A stretch of 64,000 nucleotides of DNA from Pantoea phytobeneficialis (GCF_009728735.1 NZ_CP024637.1:566341-630340), one strand, 5' to 3'. Counted from the stretch's first letter, positions 51,862-62,115 are shown. A program made the numbers and translations. The notes: a model not told the origin generated them from the letters alone.

Positions 51862-52867
51862 ATGGCCCCGGCCCGATAGATTCGCGCATGACCAGGCGCG
51901 CGGTGAAATTTTTGTTCTGCGCCATATTGCCGCCATCCAGCATCGACACCAGTTGTTCAATGGTCTGCTGGACCATTTCGGTCACCGGAATTTTCATACT
52001 CGACAGTGAAGGAATGGTAAACGGGGCCAGCGGGATATCATCAAAACCCACCACCGACACCTGTTCAGGCACGGCAATCTTCGCGGCAGCGAGTTGTTTC
52101 ATGGCGCCAATCGCCATCTCATCGTTGCTGGCAACAATGGCGCTGAAGTGACACCCGCGTGCCAGCAAGGACGCCACCGCCGCCATGCCACTTTGCGCAT
52201 GCCACTTACCCTCGACAATCAGCGCATCCTGCACCGCGATCTGATGCCCGGCCAGCGCCGCTTTATAGCCGGAAAGACGTTCCAGCCCGGTAGGAGAATC
52301 CAGTGATCCGGTAATAAAGGCGATATCACGATGGCCCAGCGCAATCAGTTGGTTGACCGCCAGCGTGCTGTTGGCGTGTTGATCGGAATAGATACAGAAA
52401 CTCTGATGCTGCCGCAGACGGCGGTTAATCACCAGAATCGGTTGTTTATGTTGGGAGATAATGTCGTCCATCTCATCGATGGAGAGAAAACGGGGGTAAA
52501 TGATGATGCCGTCGCAACGCAAATCAAGCAGAAACTGAATCGCCGCACGCTCTTCGGCTGCGCTGTGTTTGCCATCGGCGAGGATCAGCTGTCGCCCCTG
52601 TTGCTCCATCAGGCGCGCCGAGTGAGCCATCAGCTCGCTGAAATAACTGCCGCTGTAGAGCGTGTTGGTAATCACCAGCCCGATGGTTTGCGTCGATTTC
52701 ACCGCCAGATTACGTGCCAGCAAGTTGGGGCGGTAATCCGTCTCGGCGATCGCCCGCAGTACCCGTTCGCGTTTTTCCTCGCCCACATAGCCATTCCCCG
52801 ATAACACGCGGGATACCGTTGCTTTTGACACACCGGCTTTTTTCGCCACTTCGAGAATGGTTGTCAT
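51854..52867 (-). CDS. ascG: LacI-family repressor of the asc operon
   Basis: A 337-residue LacI/GalR regulator. It has an N-terminal helix-turn-helix (TILEVAKKAGVSKATVSRVL), hinge, and a periplasmic-binding-protein-like effector domain (TIGLVITNTLYSGSYFSELM). It is divergent from a PTS permease and phospho-beta-glucosidase, exactly as in E. coli ascG-ascFB, and an AscG-type palindrome lies between them. It probably represses ascFB until an aryl-beta-glucoside is present. Confidence 0.9.
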   Translation of the reverse strand: MTTILEVAKKAGVSKATVSRVLSGNGYVGEEKRERVLRAIAETDYRPNLLARNLAVKSTQTIGLVITNTLYSGSYFSELMAHSARLMEQQGRQLILADGKHSAAEERAAIQFLLDLRCDGIIIYPRFLSIDEMDDIISQHKQPILVINRRLRQHQSFCIYSDQHANSTLAVNQLIALGHRDIAFITGSLDSPTGLERLSGYKAALAGHQIAVQDALIVEGKWHAQSGMAAVASLLARGCHFSAIVASNDEMAIGAMKQLAAAKIAVPEQVSVVGFDDIPLAPFTIPSLSSMKIPVTEMVQQTIEQLVSMLDGGNMAQNKNFTARLVMRESIGPGPYG

Positions 52868-52966
52868 CGTTTTCTCATCGCAATCAAGACGAATCGCAGT
52901 TTACCTAACATGCTCATAGATTAGGAAATTTTTCTCCTGACTGCCGCCCTGCCGTCACAGCCATTA

Positions 52967-52982
52967 AGTGATGAGCGTCACA
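52967..52982. promoter_or_regulatory. Candidate CRP-cAMP site
   Basis: AGTGA-TGAGCG-TCACA differs from the CRP consensus TGTGA-N6-TCACA by one base. It lies in the ascG/ascF divergent region, 60 bp upstream of the AscG palindrome, as expected for a catabolite-controlled PTS operon. Confidence 0.6.
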
Positions 52983-53041
52983 ATGTTTTAAATCAAATTT
53001 CAAATGTCTTGTCAGGTTAAAAATACAACTTCATTATTTTG

Positions 53042-53068
53042 TGAAACCGGTTTCTCATGATGAGAAAC
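53042..53068. promoter_or_regulatory. AscG operator region
   Basis: The perfect palindrome GAAACCGGTTTC (53043-53054) matches the E. coli AscG recognition sequence as I remember it. A second inverted repeat, GTTTCTCA-TGA-TGAGAAAC (53050-53068), overlaps its right arm. The tandem lies about 85 bp upstream of ascF, suited to repression of its promoter. Confidence 0.7.
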
Positions 53069-53150
53069 TGAACATCTGGTTGCCTCTGCCCTACAGCTGA
53101 TGCACGAACGGCCAGATAAGCGATCTATTTTGATAAGAGACGAAAAATCC

Positions 53151-54599
53151 ATGTCGAAGAATTATGCCGAGATCTCCCGCGCCATCGTCCAGGCGCTGGG
53201 TGGTGCCGAAAACATTGAAGCCGTCACGCATTGCATGACCCGGCTGAGATTTGTCGTCAAGGACACGGGCCTGGTGGACAACGCCGTGCTGAAAGCAATC
53301 CCCGGTGTGATGGGCGTGGTGCACGCCGATACCCAGTGCCAGGTGATTATCGGCAACAACGTTGGACAGGCGTTTCAGGAAGTGCTGAAGCTGGCAACAC
53401 CGGGTTCAGCACCTGCCGCACAACCCGTACGGCGCAAAATCACCCTGAAACGCATCGGTGCCGGGATTCTTGATGCGCTGGTCGGCACCATGTCACCCCT
53501 GATCCCCGCCATTATTGGTGGTTCGATGGTGAAACTACTCGCCATGATCCTCAATATGACCGGCGTGTTCGCGGAAGGCTCCTCAACGCTGGTGATCCTC
53601 AACGTCATCGGCGATGGCGCATTTTTCTTCCTGCCGATCATGGTCGCGGCTTCTGCGGCGCTGAAATTTAAAACCAATATGTCGCTGGCGATTGCGATCG
53701 CTGGCGTGCTGGTGCATCCCAATTTTATCGACCTGATGGCTAAAGCCGCACAGGGCCAGGCGGTGGAGTTTGCTTATATCCCGGTGACGGCAGTCAAATA
53801 TACCTACACCGTGATTCCGGCTCTGGTGATGACATGGATCCTGTCGCACATTGAACGCATTATCGATCGTATCACCCCGGCAGTGACCAAAAACTTCCTG
53901 AAACCGATGTTGATTGTGTTGGTTGCCGCACCAATCGCCATCGTACTGATTGGCCCGCTGGGTATCTGGATTGGTAGCGGGATTTCCTCGCTGGTGTACA
54001 CCATCCACGGTTATCTTGGCTGGCTGTCAGTGGCCATTATGGGGGCGCTCTGGCCCCTGCTGGTGATGACCGGTATGCACCGTGTGTTCACCCCCACCAT
54101 CATCCAGACTATCGCGGAAACCGGCAAAGAAGGCATGGTGATGCCCTCAGAAATTGGAGCCAACCTGTCGCTCGGTGGCTCCTCCCTTGCGGTCGCGTTC
54201 AAGACCAAAAACCCGGAACTGCGTCAGACGGCTTTGGCGGCAGCAGCTTCAGCGATTGTTGCCGGGATTTCAGAACCGGCATTGTATGGCGTGGCGGTGC
54301 GGCTAAAACGCCCACTGATCGCCAGCCTGATCAGTGGCTTTATCTGCGGCGCGGTGGCCGGTATTGGCGGTCTTGCCAGCCATTCGATGGCCTCGCCAGG
54401 CCTGTTCACCAGCGTGCAGTTTTTCGATCCCAATAACCCGATGAGCATCGTCTGGGTCGGTGCAGTGATGGCGCTGTCGGTGGTGCTCTCGTTTGTTTTG
54501 ACCCTGGTGCTGGGCTTTGAGGATATCCCGGTTGCGGAATCCAGCCCGAAAAAACCAGACGCGGTGGTTGACGCCGCAAAACCTGTAAACGCCAATTAA
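53151..54599 (+). CDS. ascF: PTS beta-glucoside-specific EIIBC component
   Basis: A 482-residue permease. The IIB domain (1-90) has phosphorylated Cys28 in VTHCMTRLRF. The IIC domain follows with IGAGILDALVGTMSPLIPAI, FFLPIMVAASAALKFKTN and VMTGMHRVFTPTIIQTIAE, matching E. coli AscF along its length. There is no IIA domain, so it should rely on IIA-Glc. It imports and phosphorylates arbutin/salicin/cellobiose-like sugars. The start MSKNYAEISR is chosen over an ATG at 53100, which adds a non-family tail. Confidence 0.94.
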   Translation: MSKNYAEISRAIVQALGGAENIEAVTHCMTRLRFVVKDTGLVDNAVLKAIPGVMGVVHADTQCQVIIGNNVGQAFQEVLKLATPGSAPAAQPVRRKITLKRIGAGILDALVGTMSPLIPAIIGGSMVKLLAMILNMTGVFAEGSSTLVILNVIGDGAFFFLPIMVAASAALKFKTNMSLAIAIAGVLVHPNFIDLMAKAAQGQAVEFAYIPVTAVKYTYTVIPALVMTWILSHIERIIDRITPAVTKNFLKPMLIVLVAAPIAIVLIGPLGIWIGSGISSLVYTIHGYLGWLSVAIMGALWPLLVMTGMHRVFTPTIIQTIAETGKEGMVMPSEIGANLSLGGSSLAVAFKTKNPELRQTALAAAASAIVAGISEPALYGVAVRLKRPLIASLISGFICGAVAGIGGLASHSMASPGLFTSVQFFDPNNPMSIVWVGAVMALSVVLSFVLTLVLGFEDIPVAESSPKKPDAVVDAAKPVNAN

Positions 54600-56042
<1,443 letters not shown>

Positions 56043-56056
56043 TCTGGATTTACATG

Positions 56057-56080
56057 GGGCGACTACTTTGGTCGCCCTCT
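56057..56080 (+). terminator. Terminator after ascFB
   Basis: The stem GGGCGAC / GTCGCCC with a 7-base loop is followed by TCT, 14 bp after the ascB stop and 20 bp before the 3' end of the convergent abiE genes. The T tract is weak. Confidence 0.55.
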
Positions 56081-56099
56081 GACGAGATGAGTCAGCTTA

Positions 56100-56998
56100 T
56101 CAACCAGTTAGAATCATTTCCAGATTTTCCAGTTGAGTCCTCCATGCTTCATGATTATGTTCCCTGAATTTCTCCAGGTTAACCATTTTCCACTTTACCG
56201 ATGGATAATGCTGGTAATCATATATATCCCAGTCTGGTTCCAGTCTATTTAAGGATATCAAAAATCGTTTGTCTTCCTGAGTTAACCGGGTCCTGATAAG
56301 GCGAATTAACTCTGACCTTGTCTCTTCATAATCATCATAACTAAAGGCAACATTGCTCATCCCCTCAAATTGATTCATAAAGGCTACTCTTTGATCTTGT
56401 AGATGAGGGTCAAGCATTTCAAATGTTGGCCGGTTACTACTTACCAGACCAAAAATCAGCCCTTTCTTAATTTCTTCGGTGAAGCCTTCATTGTTCAACA
56501 ATAATTTCACATCAAACAAATCTCGTGGATGTTGTCGATCAAGGGCCGCACACAACTTACCACCAAATAGCTGAGATATTGGTACAATCGGGACGACACA
56601 AAATGCATCAAATTGCTCCTGGGCAGCATCACATAATGGCATCATGATCTTTTCACCGAGCAAACCTCGCCCTACCGGATTCACTTTAATTTTAATCACT
56701 ACTTCGCTATCTGTGACCTGTAGTTTTAAACATCCGATCGATGCTGGAAATGCATCGTATTGCGTAATCCAATAATATTTTTTTGAATGCGGATAAGTGC
56801 ATCATTTATGGCCGTGAGTGATGTCGCTCTTTCGGCAATGTCAATATAGGTCAGATCAATATCGACAGAGAGCCTGGGCATATTACGCAGAAACAGATTT
56901 ATTGCTGTACCGCCATGCATAGCTAAGCATTTTTCCTTCGCCACTTCTGGCAATACATCTAATAGCAGCTGAACTTGTTTCTTGTAAGCATTATTCAC
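56100..56998 (-). pseudogene. AbiEii-type nucleotidyltransferase toxin, split by -1 frameshift at A7
   Basis: Two reading frames together make one AbiEii-like protein of about 299 residues. The first (from 56998) holds the nucleotidyltransferase motif MHGGTAINLFL...RLSVDIDLTYI and stops after 90 codons. The second continues with ITQYDAFPASIGCLKLQVTD, then IKIKVNPVGRG, PISQLFGGKLCAALDRQHPRDLFDVKLL (cited in part) to 56100. The frames meet at a run of seven A on the coding strand (56778-56784), read CAA AAA AAT. That is a -1 slippery heptamer, A AAA AAT; slipping there or one extra A restores the full frame as IQKKYYWITQYD. It is either a broken gene, a phase-variable one, or a programmed frameshift. 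The start overlaps abiEi by four bases. Confidence 0.8.
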
Positions 56999-57765
56999 CG
57001 AATTGATTCCAACTCCTTTGGTACAATTATTTGGTATTTCGGGATATATATCCCGTTATCCACAATGGCTCTTTTCCCTTTGCCAAGATCTATTCTTTCT
57101 TTTTTTAAATAATTGAACCAGTCATGCCCAGCCTTGTCTGCCAAATACATAAACAGACGTTTGACCTTAACCGATGTACACTCTTCCAAAAGTTTTTGCA
57201 CGGATGTCGGCCTTAGATTATTAAGCCCTTCCATCAATTCGTAAACTTCCAGCAACGGTTGCTCTCCCGGACTCAGGTAAAGACACTCCATCACAGCACG
57301 AGTGGGGCCGGATACTTTAACACTGAAGCCTCTGTGCTCAATATCAACCAAGCCAAGTTCAGCGGGTAAAAAACCAGACAACTTAAAGTTTACCTGCTTC
57401 TCCCATTCTTGTTTTACAAACCATAGCGGTGGCTTGTCAGCTGGTGAGCCAAATAACATGACACTCTTCTCAGCAAGCCCCAGGTAATGGGACTTGCCTT
57501 GTAGTGACAACGCCGTTTTAGCACCCGGATGCAGAGTCATCCCCAGGTGTGCTTGTAATGCGTAGACTGCCCCCAGATAGTCCACGTCATCATCCCACCG
57601 AACCATCGCGCCAGTACCGATCGTTCTAAACCACCGACTCTTTCTGTATTGCTTCTGTAACTCAAGGCTATAACCTTGTTGTGCTAACCACGCAGAGGTG
57701 AGCACGATTCCTGAAGGAATCATGCTCAGTAAAGAGTTTATTTTTGATGTTTTTGGGGTATTCAT
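56995..57765 (-). CDS. AbiEi-type antitoxin of a type IV toxin-antitoxin system
   Basis: A 256-residue protein with an N-terminal winged-helix-like domain (KINSLLSMIPSGIVLTSAWL, QGYSLELQKQYRKSRWF) and the C-terminal AbiEi antitoxin domain (FSVKVSGPTRAVMECLYL, LEVYELMEGLNNLRPTSVQKLL). In AbiE systems the antitoxin represses the operon and neutralises the nucleotidyltransferase toxin; such pairs give phage abortive infection or plasmid stability. The gene is intact and lower in GC than its neighbours, suggesting horizontal acquisition between asc and the dehydrogenase gene. Confidence 0.85.
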   Translation of the reverse strand: MNTPKTSKINSLLSMIPSGIVLTSAWLAQQGYSLELQKQYRKSRWFRTIGTGAMVRWDDDVDYLGAVYALQAHLGMTLHPGAKTALSLQGKSHYLGLAEKSVMLFGSPADKPPLWFVKQEWEKQVNFKLSGFLPAELGLVDIEHRGFSVKVSGPTRAVMECLYLSPGEQPLLEVYELMEGLNNLRPTSVQKLLEECTSVKVKRLFMYLADKAGHDWFNYLKKERIDLGKGKRAIVDNGIYIPKYQIIVPKELESIR

Positions 57766-57863
57766 ACTACCTTTATAGGCATATTTTTAATCCACAGCAA
57801 CAGGCGGGTTTAAAAAAATGCATTTTACGGTATTATTTATACCTAAAACATATGAAAAATTTC

Positions 57864-58913
57864 TTACCAGCGCGTAGCCTGCATATCAATCACGAAGCGA
57901 TACTTCACATCACCGCGCAACATGCGCGCAAACGCGGTTTCGATCGCCTCTCCAGCAATCAGTTCAATATCCGCCGTGATAGCGTGTTGACCACAGAAAT
58001 CCAGCATGTCCTGGGTTTCTTTGATGCTGCCGATGGACGATCCACTGATGCTGAGACGGCGGTTCACTATCGGGCTGACGTTGGGAGACGGATGCGGCTG
58101 CTCGGGAATCCCCACCAGCACCAGTTTGCCGTTGGTTTTTAACGTTGCAAGGTAGGGGTCGAGATCGTGCGGGGCAGAGACACAGTCGAGAATCAGGTCC
58201 AGAGAAGCCTGGCAGGCCGCCATCTGCGCGGCATCACGCGAGATGACCACTCGCTTCGCACCTAAGCGCAGCGCATCTTCGCCCTTTTGCGGCGAGGTGG
58301 TAAACAAGGTCACTTCGGCACCCAGCGCACTCGCCAGTTTTACGGCCATATGCCCTAAACCACCGAGTCCTACCACGCCGACGCGGTCCCCGGCTTTCAC
58401 GTTACCATAACGCAGTGGCGACCATACCGTGACGCCCGCACACAACAGCGGAGCGACACCCGCCAGCGGCAGGTTGGTCGGAATCGCCACGACAAAGTGT
58501 TGGTCCGCCACCACATGCTGCGCATAGCCGCCCCAGGTGCTGCCGCCAGTATATTTATCCGTGCCGTTATAGGTCGCGGTCCATCCGGCTTCACAATATT
58601 GTTCTTCCTGCTGCTGGCAGAAATGACACTCGCGGCAGGAATCGACCATGACGCCGACACCCACTAAATCCCCGGCCTGAAAGCGTGAAACGCTTTTGCC
58701 CGTTTCCACAACACGTCCAACAATTTCATGTCCCGGCACCAGCGGATAGTTGCTGACGCCCCATTCATTGCGCGCCATATGCAGATCCGAATGGCAAACG
58801 CCACAATAAAGGATCTCAATTTTGACATCCTGAGCCTGCACGCTGCGCAGCGCGATCTGACCAGAAGAGAGGGGTTGTGTGGCATGGGGTGCGACTAACG
58901 CGTTGATTTTCAT
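57864..58913 (-). CDS. Zinc-dependent alcohol/aldehyde dehydrogenase, YahK-like
   Basis: A 349-residue medium-chain dehydrogenase. Catalytic zinc ligands are in YCGVCHSDLH and PGHEIVG, and the structural zinc cysteines in CRECHFCQQQEEQYC. The NADP-binding motif is VGLGGLGHMAVKLA. Length and motifs fit the YahK/cinnamyl-alcohol-dehydrogenase-type NADPH-dependent aldehyde reductases. The start MKINALVAP follows GGAGGCGCA. It is divergent from an HxlR regulator, with a shared palindromic operator, and is probably induced by reactive aldehydes or electrophiles. Confidence 0.92.
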   Translation of the reverse strand: MKINALVAPHATQPLSSGQIALRSVQAQDVKIEILYCGVCHSDLHMARNEWGVSNYPLVPGHEIVGRVVETGKSVSRFQAGDLVGVGVMVDSCRECHFCQQQEEQYCEAGWTATYNGTDKYTGGSTWGGYAQHVVADQHFVVAIPTNLPLAGVAPLLCAGVTVWSPLRYGNVKAGDRVGVVGLGGLGHMAVKLASALGAEVTLFTTSPQKGEDALRLGAKRVVISRDAAQMAACQASLDLILDCVSAPHDLDPYLATLKTNGKLVLVGIPEQPHPSPNVSPIVNRRLSISGSSIGSIKETQDMLDFCGQHAITADIELIAGEAIETAFARMLRGDVKYRFVIDMQATRW

Positions 58914-58989
58914 TGCGCCTCCGAAAGCTTGTGGCAATGGCTGTGTGAAGGCGGCAGACTATAAAGAACAAGGTTCAGAATTGATAGTA

Positions 58990-59005
58990 GTCACCATTTG
59001 GTGAC
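58990..59005. promoter_or_regulatory. Candidate HxlR operator
   Basis: The perfect inverted repeat GTCACCA-TT-TGGTGAC lies 20 bp before the HxlR start codon and 77 bp before the dehydrogenase start, in their 111-bp divergent gap. It is well placed to be the operator for both genes. Confidence 0.55.
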
Positions 59006-59024
59006 CATCCGAGGAGATAAGCAC

Positions 59025-59455
59025 ATGCCCGCCTGGGTTGACGGTAAATTGATGTTCTTCGCGGATTCCCCCCGCGTCGCCTGATGGATCTTTTTTCTCT
59101 GAAGTGGAGCAGCATGGTGCTGCATGCGTTGTATCACTGGCCGGATCATCGCGCCCGTACTGGCGAACTTCAACGCAGTTTGCAGGGGATTTCGAAGAAG
59201 ATGCTGTTTCAAACCCTTAAAGAACTGGAACAGCGCGGCCTGATCGCGCGCCATGTTTATGAGGTGATACCGCCAAAGGTAGATTACCGCCTGACGCCAC
59301 TCGGTATGACCCTTGCCGCACCGATTGAACAGATGTATCAATGGGGACTGGAGAATCAGGCCGCGCTGGACCAGATGGCCGCCAACTACCACGCGGCTAC
59401 GGACGCGCCATCAAACGTAGCATGCACAGCTGATCCTGCTCCCGACGCGGATTAA
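59025..59455 (+). pseudogene. HxlR-family regulator interrupted by a frameshift at a C6 run
   Basis: GAGGAGATAAGCAC precedes the ATG at 59025, which encodes MPAWVDGKLMFFADSP and then stops at 59082-59084. The next frame continues with RRLMDLFSLKWSSMVLHALY, the HxlR winged helix (SKKMLFQTLKELEQRGLIAR, YRLTPLG) to 59455. One extra C in the run at 59068-59073 would join both into a single ORF of about 143 residues. The stop and the next ATG overlap (TGATG), so restart at 59084 could still give a 123-residue protein lacking the N-terminus. It is divergent from the YahK-like gene. Broken gene, phase variation or a sequencing error are all possible. Confidence 0.7.
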
Positions 59456-60221
59456 ATACCACCAGGCTCAGACCGGGTTTGCCCTCGACGGCAAAGGTGC
59501 TGTACTCCAGCTCCAGCACCCCTTCGTCCGGTAGCCAGAGTTGTTTAATGCCTTCCCCGTGCTGGCTGACTTCCTGCGATTGCCACAGGTGACGGAAGGT
59601 TTCACTCATGGCGCACAACTCCGCCACCAGCGCACGCACATGTTCGCTGGCCCCGGTGCGCGCCACATCGGCGCGGAAGTTCGCCACCAGGTCGCGCGTG
59701 ACCTTCTCCCACTCGGGTAAGCGCTTTTTCATCTGTTCATCGCGGAACATCATTAGCAAGATATTGCGCTGCTCGGGTGGCAGTTGCGCATAATCGACAA
59801 AAACTTTGGTGGCCGCCCGATTCCACGCCACCACCTGCCATTCGGCGGTTTTCACCAGCGCCGGAGTGCCTGGCATGCTGTCCAGCACCCGTTGCAACGA
59901 AGGAGATACGCTCACTCCGCCCTGCCAACTGACGCCAGGCAGACGATTCTGCGCCAACAGAAACAGGTGATCGCGCTCGGCGGCACTCAACTCCAGCGCC
60001 TTCGCTAACCTTTCCAGCACCACTTCAGACGGCGCACCGCCTCTGCCCTGTTCCAGCCAGGTATACCAGGTGGTGCTGACGCAGGCGCGTATCGCCACTT
60101 CTTCCCGGCGCAGACCCGGGGTACGACGGCGCTGCATCGGAAAGCCGAGTCGGGCTGCATCCAGCCGCTGGCGGCGTTCACGCAGATAATTGCCCAGCAG
60201 ATTGTCGTCTTGCATCGTCAT
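59397..60221 (-). CDS. XRE-family regulator with MmyB-like ligand domain
   Basis: A 274-residue protein. The N-terminal helix-turn-helix reads LGNYLRERRQRLDAARLGF, TPGLRREEVAIRACVSTTWY and WYTWLEQGRGGAPS, the standard arrangement of this XRE/MmyB group. The C-terminal MmyB-like domain (residues 105-270) includes MPGTPALVKTAEWQVVAWN and LSLVVFNPRREQDQLCML and may bind a small hydrophobic ligand. The start follows AGGATAAACACC. The 3' end overlaps the convergent HxlR gene by 59 bp. It is divergent from the epimerase gene, its likely target. Confidence 0.92.
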   Translation of the reverse strand: MTMQDDNLLGNYLRERRQRLDAARLGFPMQRRRTPGLRREEVAIRACVSTTWYTWLEQGRGGAPSEVVLERLAKALELSAAERDHLFLLAQNRLPGVSWQGGVSVSPSLQRVLDSMPGTPALVKTAEWQVVAWNRAATKVFVDYAQLPPEQRNILLMMFRDEQMKKRLPEWEKVTRDLVANFRADVARTGASEHVRALVAELCAMSETFRHLWQSQEVSQHGEGIKQLWLPDEGVLELEYSTFAVEGKPGLSLVVFNPRREQDQLCMLRLMARP

Positions 60222-60325
60222 GGTGTTTATCCTGTTAGTCCCGATACCCGTATAAGCTCACGACTGTTCACCCGATCGCTGGCTTTTATCATAGTGCCTG
60301 TTAACAGCCTGTGAGGAGCACGAAT

Positions 60326-61213
60326 ATGCGAATTTTTGTGACCGGGGCGAGCGGCTTTGTTGGCTCAGCCATTGTGAAAAAACTGCACGCGCGTGGTCAC
60401 GCGGTGCTGGGGCTGGCGCGCAGTGAGGCGTCAGCAGAGAAATTACACCTGCAAGGTGTGACGGTGTTACGCGGCGATCTGGAAGATATAGCCAGCCTGC
60501 GCGCCGCCGTGCGCCAGAGCGACGGCGTGATCCATGCCGGTTATATCCACGACTTCAGCCGCATGGATCACGCTGCCGCGGTTGATCAGCAGGCGATTCT
60601 GGCGATGGGCGAGGAACTGGCCGGTTCCGATCGACCATTGATTGTGACCTCCGGCACCGCCCTGGTGGCACCGGGACGGTTGGCGACTGAGCAGGATCAA
60701 CCGGTGGCAGGCGCGCATCCGCGTTCTGCTTCCAACGTAGCGGCACTGGCGCTGGCGGAAAAAGGGGTGCGCGTGGCGCTGGTCCGCTTACCGCCCACGG
60801 TGCATGGCGCTGGCGATCACGGTTTTGTACCGATGCTGATTAACCTGGCAAAGGAAAAAGGCACGGCGTTTTACGTGGAAAGTGGCGAGAACCGCTGGCC
60901 TGCGGTCAATCGCTTTGACGCTGCCGAGCTGTTTTGCCTGGCGGCAGAGCAGGCGCAAGCGGGAGCGATTTTGCATGCGGTGCAGGAAGAAGGCATCCCC
61001 TTCCGCCAGATTGCGGAAACCATTGCCGCCGGATTAACGCTACCGATAAAAAGCCTGACGTTGCAGGAGGCACAGGAAGCGCTGGGCTGGATGGCGCGCT
61101 TCGCCGCAACCGACAATCCGACCTCCAGCAGTTGGACGCGCCAGACCTTTAACTGGCAACCAAACGGTCCGGGTTTGTTGCAGGACATGCGCGAGACGGA
61201 TTATTTTCTCTAG
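60326..61213 (+). CDS. NAD-dependent epimerase/dehydratase family (extended SDR) protein
   Basis: A 295-residue atypical extended SDR. The start MRIFVTGASGFVGSAIVKKL has GAGGAGCACGAAT upstream. TGASGFVG is the dinucleotide motif; the catalytic YxxxK is not apparent, as in many atypical members (here HPRSASNVAALAL occupies that place). The substrate is unknown. It is divergent from the XRE regulator and ends at a T-tract-bearing copy of the dispersed palindrome. Confidence 0.88.
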   Translation: MRIFVTGASGFVGSAIVKKLHARGHAVLGLARSEASAEKLHLQGVTVLRGDLEDIASLRAAVRQSDGVIHAGYIHDFSRMDHAAAVDQQAILAMGEELAGSDRPLIVTSGTALVAPGRLATEQDQPVAGAHPRSASNVAALALAEKGVRVALVRLPPTVHGAGDHGFVPMLINLAKEKGTAFYVESGENRWPAVNRFDAAELFCLAAEQAQAGAILHAVQEEGIPFRQIAETIAAGLTLPIKSLTLQEAQEALGWMARFAATDNPTSSSWTRQTFNWQPNGPGLLQDMRETDYFL

Positions 61214-61225
61214 CTATTCTGCATC

Positions 61226-61284
61226 GTAGCGGCGCGATTTATCGCGCGTTTTTTTAACACCAAAGGTAAAAATCGCGCCGCTAC
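61226..61284. terminator. Bidirectional terminator of dispersed-palindrome type
   Basis: A GTAGCGGCGCGA unit with TCGCGC return arm is followed by seven T on the plus strand, 13 bp after the epimerase stop. A half unit in inverse orientation (ATCGCGCCGCTAC, ending at 61284) lies 9 bp before the 3' end of the phosphatase gene, and its outer arm can pair with the first unit. It serves both convergent genes. Confidence 0.8.
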
Positions 61285-61293
61285 GGTTAGCTG

Positions 61294-62115
61294 TTATGCG
61301 AACGGAAATTCACGCGCCAGCAGACGCGCAATCACATTCAGCGCGCCCTCATCATTGTTGCTTTCGGTTTTATAACGCGACACCGCGCTGACTGGCGCGG
61401 CGGCATTCGCCATAGCAAAGCTGTAGCATGCCTGGCGCAGCATTTCGAGGTCGTTAGCACTGTCGCCAATCGCCAGCACCTCACAATCATCAATACCCCA
61501 TTTCTCCTGCAACAGCGCGATACCATGCGCCTTATGGCAGCCGGGGATAATCAAATCGACAAAGCCAAAGCCACTGGAAACCGGGTGCATGATGTTCTCA
61601 ATCGCATTCAGTTGCGTGTGCAGACGTTCCAGCAACGCCTCGACACCTTCATGCGCCAGATTGAGCGAAAACTTGAAGATGGTGTCGTCGATATCATAAA
61701 GATTGTCGCGTTTTTCCAGACGATGGTAATGGTTGGCAAGCATCGCCATCACCTCATCCGGCATCGAGGTATGTACATAGGCACCATTACGGCCACACAC
61801 CACGGTACTGATCTCAGGCTCTTTTGCCAGAATATCGAGGATCTGATGCACCGCTGCCGGTGCCAGCTCTCCGCAGAATATCTCTTCGTTGCTGTCCGTT
61901 ACCCAGGCACCGTTTTCAGCCACAAAGGCAATTTCGTTTTTGATTTCAGGAAAATAGCGCAGCAGCTGATAATATTGATTGCCGCTGGCGACCACGAAAC
62001 GGATGCCCTTCTCTTTCAGCAACGCGTACTGACGCAAAAAGCGTTGTTTGTTGTACTGCTTGTTGTCATCCAGAAATGTGCCATCCATATCCACCGCAAT
62101 CATTTTCACTGCCAT
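61294..62115 (-). CDS. Cof-type HAD sugar phosphatase, YbiV/SupH-like
   Basis: A 273-residue HAD-superfamily hydrolase with nucleophile Asp in VDMDGTFLDD, the motif II region FVVASGNQYYQL, Lys in GCHKAHGIALL and acidic motif IV in IGDSANDLEML. The whole protein follows E. coli YbiV (SupH), a sugar-phosphate phosphatase, including FVAENGAWV, HYHRLEKRDNL and FKFSLNLAHEG. The start at 62115 has CAGGAGAGCACT upstream; a longer in-frame reading lacks a ribosome-binding site. Confidence 0.92.
   Translation of the reverse strand: MAVKMIAVDMDGTFLDDNKQYNKQRFLRQYALLKEKGIRFVVASGNQYYQLLRYFPEIKNEIAFVAENGAWVTDSNEEIFCGELAPAAVHQILDILAKEPEISTVVCGRNGAYVHTSMPDEVMAMLANHYHRLEKRDNLYDIDDTIFKFSLNLAHEGVEALLERLHTQLNAIENIMHPVSSGFGFVDLIIPGCHKAHGIALLQEKWGIDDCEVLAIGDSANDLEMLRQACYSFAMANAAAPVSAVSRYKTESNNDEGALNVIARLLAREFPFA

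Noticed and set aside
56100..57765. The AbiE genes as part of a prophage or integron
   Set aside because: No integrase, attachment repeat or phage structural gene is visible on either side.
57744..58142. 132-codon plus-strand ORF between abiEi and the dehydrogenase gene
   Set aside because: Most of it is antisense to the conserved C-terminus of the dehydrogenase; the start overlaps the abiEi promoter region.
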